Shown in pieces: positions 61,140-64,000 of a stretch of 64,000 bases of DNA. The stretch spans positions 186,001 to 250,000 of the forward strand of contig JAUYQR010000005.1 of assembly GCA_030697175.1 (NCBI GenBank). Direction: 5' to 3'. The position numbers were made by a program, and so were the translations under genes. This DNA comes from Paracoccaceae bacterium (GTDB lineage Bacteria; Pseudomonadota; Alphaproteobacteria; Rhodobacterales; Rhodobacteraceae). Under the pieces are notes generated by a model that saw nothing but the letters and a program-made list of their open reading frames with translations, did not search any database and had not been told where the DNA came from. How positions within the stretch are numbered: the stretch's first letter is position 1; each line of letters starts with the position of its first letter.

Positions 61140-62018
61140 ATGAGCTTTCCCGTCCGCCGCAGGACGATTGCCGCCTTCCTTGGCCCGGCCGTGTTCGCGC
61201 TGGTGATCGTGGGCATCGCGCCGTTGCTGTTTGCGGTGTGGAAAAGCCTGCACTACTTCAACCTGACCAAGCTGGCGCAGCAGCGCTTCGTGGGTCTGGA
61301 CAACTACATCTTCGTGCTGACCGATCCGGTATTCTGGCAGGCGATGGGGCGGACGGCGCTGTTGTTCGCCGTGGCCGTGCCGGTGCAGATCGCACTTGGC
61401 CTGATGATCGCGCTGGTGTTGCACCGCCCCGGCCTGACGTTCTGGAAGACGCTGACGCGGCTGTCGCTGGTGCTGCCGATGGCCACGACCTATGCCGTGG
61501 TGGGGCTTCTGGCGCAGGTGATGCTGAACCAGAAATACGGCGTGGTGAACCAGATGCTGGGCTGGATCGGGATTGATGCGATCAATTTCATCGGTGACCC
61601 GACAAATGCATTCATTGCGGTGATCCTGTGGGACATCTGGCAATGGACGCCGTTCGTGGCGCTGGTCCTGCTGGCCGGCCTGTCCACCGTGCCGCCTGAA
61701 ATCGAGGAGGCGGCGCAGTTGGAGACGAAGTCGCACTGGACCGTGCTGCGCCATGTGCAACTGCCGTTCCTGATCCCGTCGCTGGTCGCGGTCCTGATCC
61801 TGCGGACGGCTGACACGCTGAAGCTTTTCGACATGCCCTTCACCATGACGCGGGGCGGGCCGGGGTCCGCGACCGAGTTCATCGCGGTGCTGATCGAAAG
61901 GGTCGGCAACCGGCAGTTCGACATTGGCCTCGCATCCGCGCAGTCGATCATCATGCTGGCGATCACCATCGCACTTGCCCGCGCCTATATCCGTTTCTTC
62001 TACCGCGAGGTGCGCTGA
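61140..62018 (+). CDS. Sugar/polyol ABC transporter permease (MalF/UgpA type)
   Basis: A 292-residue permease with six predicted spans, beginning FLGPAVFALVIVGIAPLLFAVW. The EAA loop is EEAAQLETKSHWTVLRHV. The ATG at 61140 has CAGGAG upstream. The stop overlaps the second permease start by 1 nt (TGATG). Together with 62018-62845 and the divergent ATPase it completes the importer. Confidence 0.9.
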   Translation: MSFPVRRRTIAAFLGPAVFALVIVGIAPLLFAVWKSLHYFNLTKLAQQRFVGLDNYIFVLTDPVFWQAMGRTALLFAVAVPVQIALGLMIALVLHRPGLTFWKTLTRLSLVLPMATTYAVVGLLAQVMLNQKYGVVNQMLGWIGIDAINFIGDPTNAFIAVILWDIWQWTPFVALVLLAGLSTVPPEIEEAAQLETKSHWTVLRHVQLPFLIPSLVAVLILRTADTLKLFDMPFTMTRGGPGSATEFIAVLIERVGNRQFDIGLASAQSIIMLAITIALARAYIRFFYREVR

Positions 62019-62845
62019 TGGCTGCCCCGATCCAGCGCCGCAACCTTGCGGGCGAGGCGATCCTGCTGACGCTGATCTGCCTGTTCTGCATTTTCCCGTT
62101 CTACTGGATGGTCACCACCAGCCTCAAGACCCAGGTGGTGGCGCTGGAAAGCCCGCCGGTGTGGTGGTTCACGCCGACGCTGGCGAACTACTGGGAGGTG
62201 TTGTTCGAGGACAAGGTCGGCGTCGCGCTGATCAACTCGATCATCGTGGCGGTCTGCACCACGTCGCTGGCGGTGATCCTTGGCACGCCGGCCGCCTATG
62301 CGCTGGCGCGGTTCGAGTTTCGCGGCAAGACCGACCTGTGGTTCTGGTTCATCACCAACCGCTTCGTCAGCCCGGTGGTGCTGGCCTTCCCGGTGTTCCT
62401 GATCAGCCGCGAGCTGGGTCTGCGCGACACCCACCTTGCGCTGATCCTGATGTATCTGACCTTCACCCTGCCGATCGTGATCTGGATCTGCACCGACCAG
62501 TTCCGATCCATCCCGCGCGAGTTGGACGAAGCGGCGATGCTGGAAGGCGCCAGCCAGTTCCGCATCTTCCGGTCGATCTGCCTGCCTTTGGCGATGCCGG
62601 GGGTGGCGGTCAGTTCGATCCTCGCCTTCATCTTCTCGTGGAACGAGCTGCTGTTTGCCTACATCCTTGCCCCGAAGAACGCCAAGACCGCGCCCGCGAT
62701 GGCGGTGACCTTCATGGAAGGCTACGACGTGCCGTATGGAAAGATCATGGCGACCTCGACCCTGATCGTGATCCCGGTCTTGATCTTTGCGCTTCTGGCG
62801 TCAAAGCATCTGGTCAGGGGCCTGACGATGGGCGCTGTAAAGTAG
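62018..62845 (+). CDS. Sugar/polyol ABC transporter permease (MalG/UgpE type)
   Basis: A 275-residue permease with six predicted spans. TLICLFCIFPFYWMVTTSLK begins the first, and the EAA loop is ELDEAAMLEGASQFRIFRSI. SWNELLFAYILAPKNAKTAP is characteristic of MalG-type subunits. It starts in TGATG overlap with the first permease. The regulator gene starts 8 nt after its stop. Confidence 0.9.
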   Translation: MAAPIQRRNLAGEAILLTLICLFCIFPFYWMVTTSLKTQVVALESPPVWWFTPTLANYWEVLFEDKVGVALINSIIVAVCTTSLAVILGTPAAYALARFEFRGKTDLWFWFITNRFVSPVVLAFPVFLISRELGLRDTHLALILMYLTFTLPIVIWICTDQFRSIPRELDEAAMLEGASQFRIFRSICLPLAMPGVAVSSILAFIFSWNELLFAYILAPKNAKTAPAMAVTFMEGYDVPYGKIMATSTLIVIPVLIFALLASKHLVRGLTMGAVK

Positions 62846-62853
62846 GGGTGTTC

Positions 62854-63825
62854 ATGGCTCGTGCGCCGAAGCTGCCGCAGATCGACACCGAAGAGCGGTT
62901 TCTGGCGCAGGTTGCCTGGGCCTATTACGTCGAAGGGCTGACGCAGGAAAAGGTCGCCGACAAGCTGGGTGCCACGCGCCTGCGGGTGAACAAGGCCCTG
63001 TCGGAGGCGCATCAGCGCGGGCTGGTGCGGATCAGCTTCAACACCGCCTATGCCGCCTGCGCGGAACTGGAGGCGGCACTGGTGGCGCGGTTCGGTCTGC
63101 GGCAGGCCTATGTCGCGCCTGCGCCGCAAGACCCGGAGGATGTGCAGAAGGTGACGGGGGCGGCGCTTGGCCATCTGCTGAGCGAGGTTCTGGCCGATCC
63201 GGCGGTGAAGCTGTTCGGCATGTCATGGGGCGGCACGCTGAACACCGCCACCCGCTTTGTCGCCGCGATGAGCCGCCCGGATCTTGAGGTGATCTCGGTG
63301 ATGGGCGGGCTGACGCAGGGCTCCGACCTCAACTCCTTCGAGATCACCACCCGGCTGGCCGACCTTCTGGGTGCGCAACACAGCTATTTCACCGCGCCGC
63401 TTTACGCGGGCTCGCGCGAAAGCCGCGACACGATCATGCAGCTTGATGTGTTCCGCGAGGTTCTGGAAAAGCTGCGCGGGGTGGATGCGATGGCGATGGC
63501 GGCGGGCGATCTGTCGACCCGGTCGCTGCTGATGCGCGACGGGATGCCAAAGGATGTTGCGGTGGAGGAGTTGCGCGCGCTGGGGGGCGTGGGCGACGTG
63601 CTTGGCACCGTGATCGACGCCGAAGGCCAGCCCATCGCGCACCCGATCAACGAGCGGGTGATCGGCATCGGGCTGGAGGATCTGGCGGGGATTCCGAACG
63701 TGATCCTTGCCGCCGGCGGCACCTACAAGCTGGCCGTCAACCGCGCGATCCTGCGGCGCGGGGTGGTCGATACCTTCGTGACCGATGAGGCGACGGCGCG
63801 GGCGCTCTTGGCAGGGCCGCGCTGA
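62854..63825 (+). CDS. SorC/DeoR-type sugar-binding transcriptional regulator
   Basis: A 323-residue regulator. The N-terminal helix-turn-helix is YYVEGLTQEKVADKLGATRLRVNKALSEAHQRGLV. The sugar-phosphate-binding domain (about 60-320) has KLFGMSWGGTLNTATRFV and VMGGLTQGSDLNSFEITTRLADLLGAQH. It belongs to the group that includes EryD and SorC, which sense a sugar or polyol phosphate. The ATG at 62854 is 8 nt after the permease stop (AGGGG SD). It probably controls the divergent operator region at 59563-59716. Confidence 0.9.
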   Translation: MARAPKLPQIDTEERFLAQVAWAYYVEGLTQEKVADKLGATRLRVNKALSEAHQRGLVRISFNTAYAACAELEAALVARFGLRQAYVAPAPQDPEDVQKVTGAALGHLLSEVLADPAVKLFGMSWGGTLNTATRFVAAMSRPDLEVISVMGGLTQGSDLNSFEITTRLADLLGAQHSYFTAPLYAGSRESRDTIMQLDVFREVLEKLRGVDAMAMAAGDLSTRSLLMRDGMPKDVAVEELRALGGVGDVLGTVIDAEGQPIAHPINERVIGIGLEDLAGIPNVILAAGGTYKLAVNRAILRRGVVDTFVTDEATARALLAGPR

Positions 63826-64000
63826 TGCTGACGGTGGGCGTCGACCTTGGCACGTCGGGCATCAAGGCGGTGTTGATGGAGGACGCGACCCGCGCCCTGG
63901 GGCAGGCGGCGCGCCTGGTGCCGGTGTCGATCCCGCAGGTCGGCTGGTCAGAGCAGGACGCGGAGTTGTGGGTGGAGGCGGTGTTCGGCTGCCTTGATGA
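63825..64000 (+). CDS. FGGY-family carbohydrate kinase, 3' truncated by the window
   Basis: Only the first 58 residues are visible: MLTVGVDLGTSGIKAVLMED, the phosphate-1 loop of xylulokinase-type FGGY kinases, then GWSEQDAELWVEAV. It starts inside the regulator's stop (TGATG). It would phosphorylate the imported polyol or the ketose made from it. Xylulokinase (XylB-like) is the closest resemblance from this short piece. Confidence 0.85.
   Translation, partial: MLTVGVDLGTSGIKAVLMEDATRALGQAARLVPVSIPQVGWSEQDAELWVEAVFGCLD

Overview
This window is a high-GC alphaproteobacterial chromosome segment, most probably from the family Rhodobacteraceae. The evidence is the gene order tldD / ctaC-ctaB-ctaG-ctaE / SURF1 / thrC / M16 peptidase, an RpoH-type heat-shock sigma factor, small families seen mainly in this group (DUF6476, DUF6324, DUF2927, MmcB, TIGR01459 HAD), a GTTC-N7-GTTC LexA box, and a tRNA-His that lacks the usual G-1/C73 pair. 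I see no prophage, CRISPR array or insertion sequence.

Layout. 1-4632: edge of a surface-polysaccharide locus, with a truncated WbsX-type glycosyltransferase of visibly lower GC, then a hydrolysing UDP-GlcNAc 2-epimerase and, on the opposite strand, an SDR, a CMP-nonulosonate-type cytidylyltransferase and a Gfo/Idh/MocA oxidoreductase (sialic/legionaminic acid-like chemistry). 4660-11482: a polyamine-type ABC importer flanked by two amidases. 11677-15945: hybrid histidine kinase, DUF6476 protein and RluA/RluD-type pseudouridine synthase with overlapping divergent start codons, then rpoH. 16070-20822: psd-pssA phospholipid pair, an oxidoreductase, an AerR/PpaA-like B12-binding protein and a periplasmic S1C protease. 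20832-25357: M3 oligopeptidase and the coupled DNA ligase/exonuclease pair. 25528-31284: GT61 glycosyltransferase and the four-gene Anbu operon (ATP-grasp, alpha-E, transglutaminase, Anbu protease).

31285-40685: a candidate structured RNA, LexA-controlled mmcB, DUF6324, tRNA-His, DUF2235 hydrolase, tex, TVP38, methyltransferase, LysR regulator and tldD. 41084-48594: cytochrome c oxidase subunit/assembly operon, then thrC, M16 peptidase and a GNAT. 48718-53958: DUF1697, MBL-fold protein, D-2-hydroxyacid dehydrogenase and the mtnP-DUF2927-apt salvage operon. 54110-64000: a divergent polyol/sugar-alcohol catabolic locus with a complete ABC importer, a SorC/DeoR-type regulator, a sugar kinase (cut by the window end) and an unusual enzyme set (glycerol-1-phosphate dehydrogenase-like, SIS isomerase, SDR, HAD phosphatase, TIM-barrel epimerase).

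Most operons are tightly packed, with 1-8 nt overlaps. The least understood elements are the polyol-phosphate pathway, the Anbu operon with its G/C-rich inverted repeats, the structured stretch upstream of mmcB, two leaderless-looking promoters, and a dispersed intergenic repeat that supplies the C-terminal codons of the DNA ligase.
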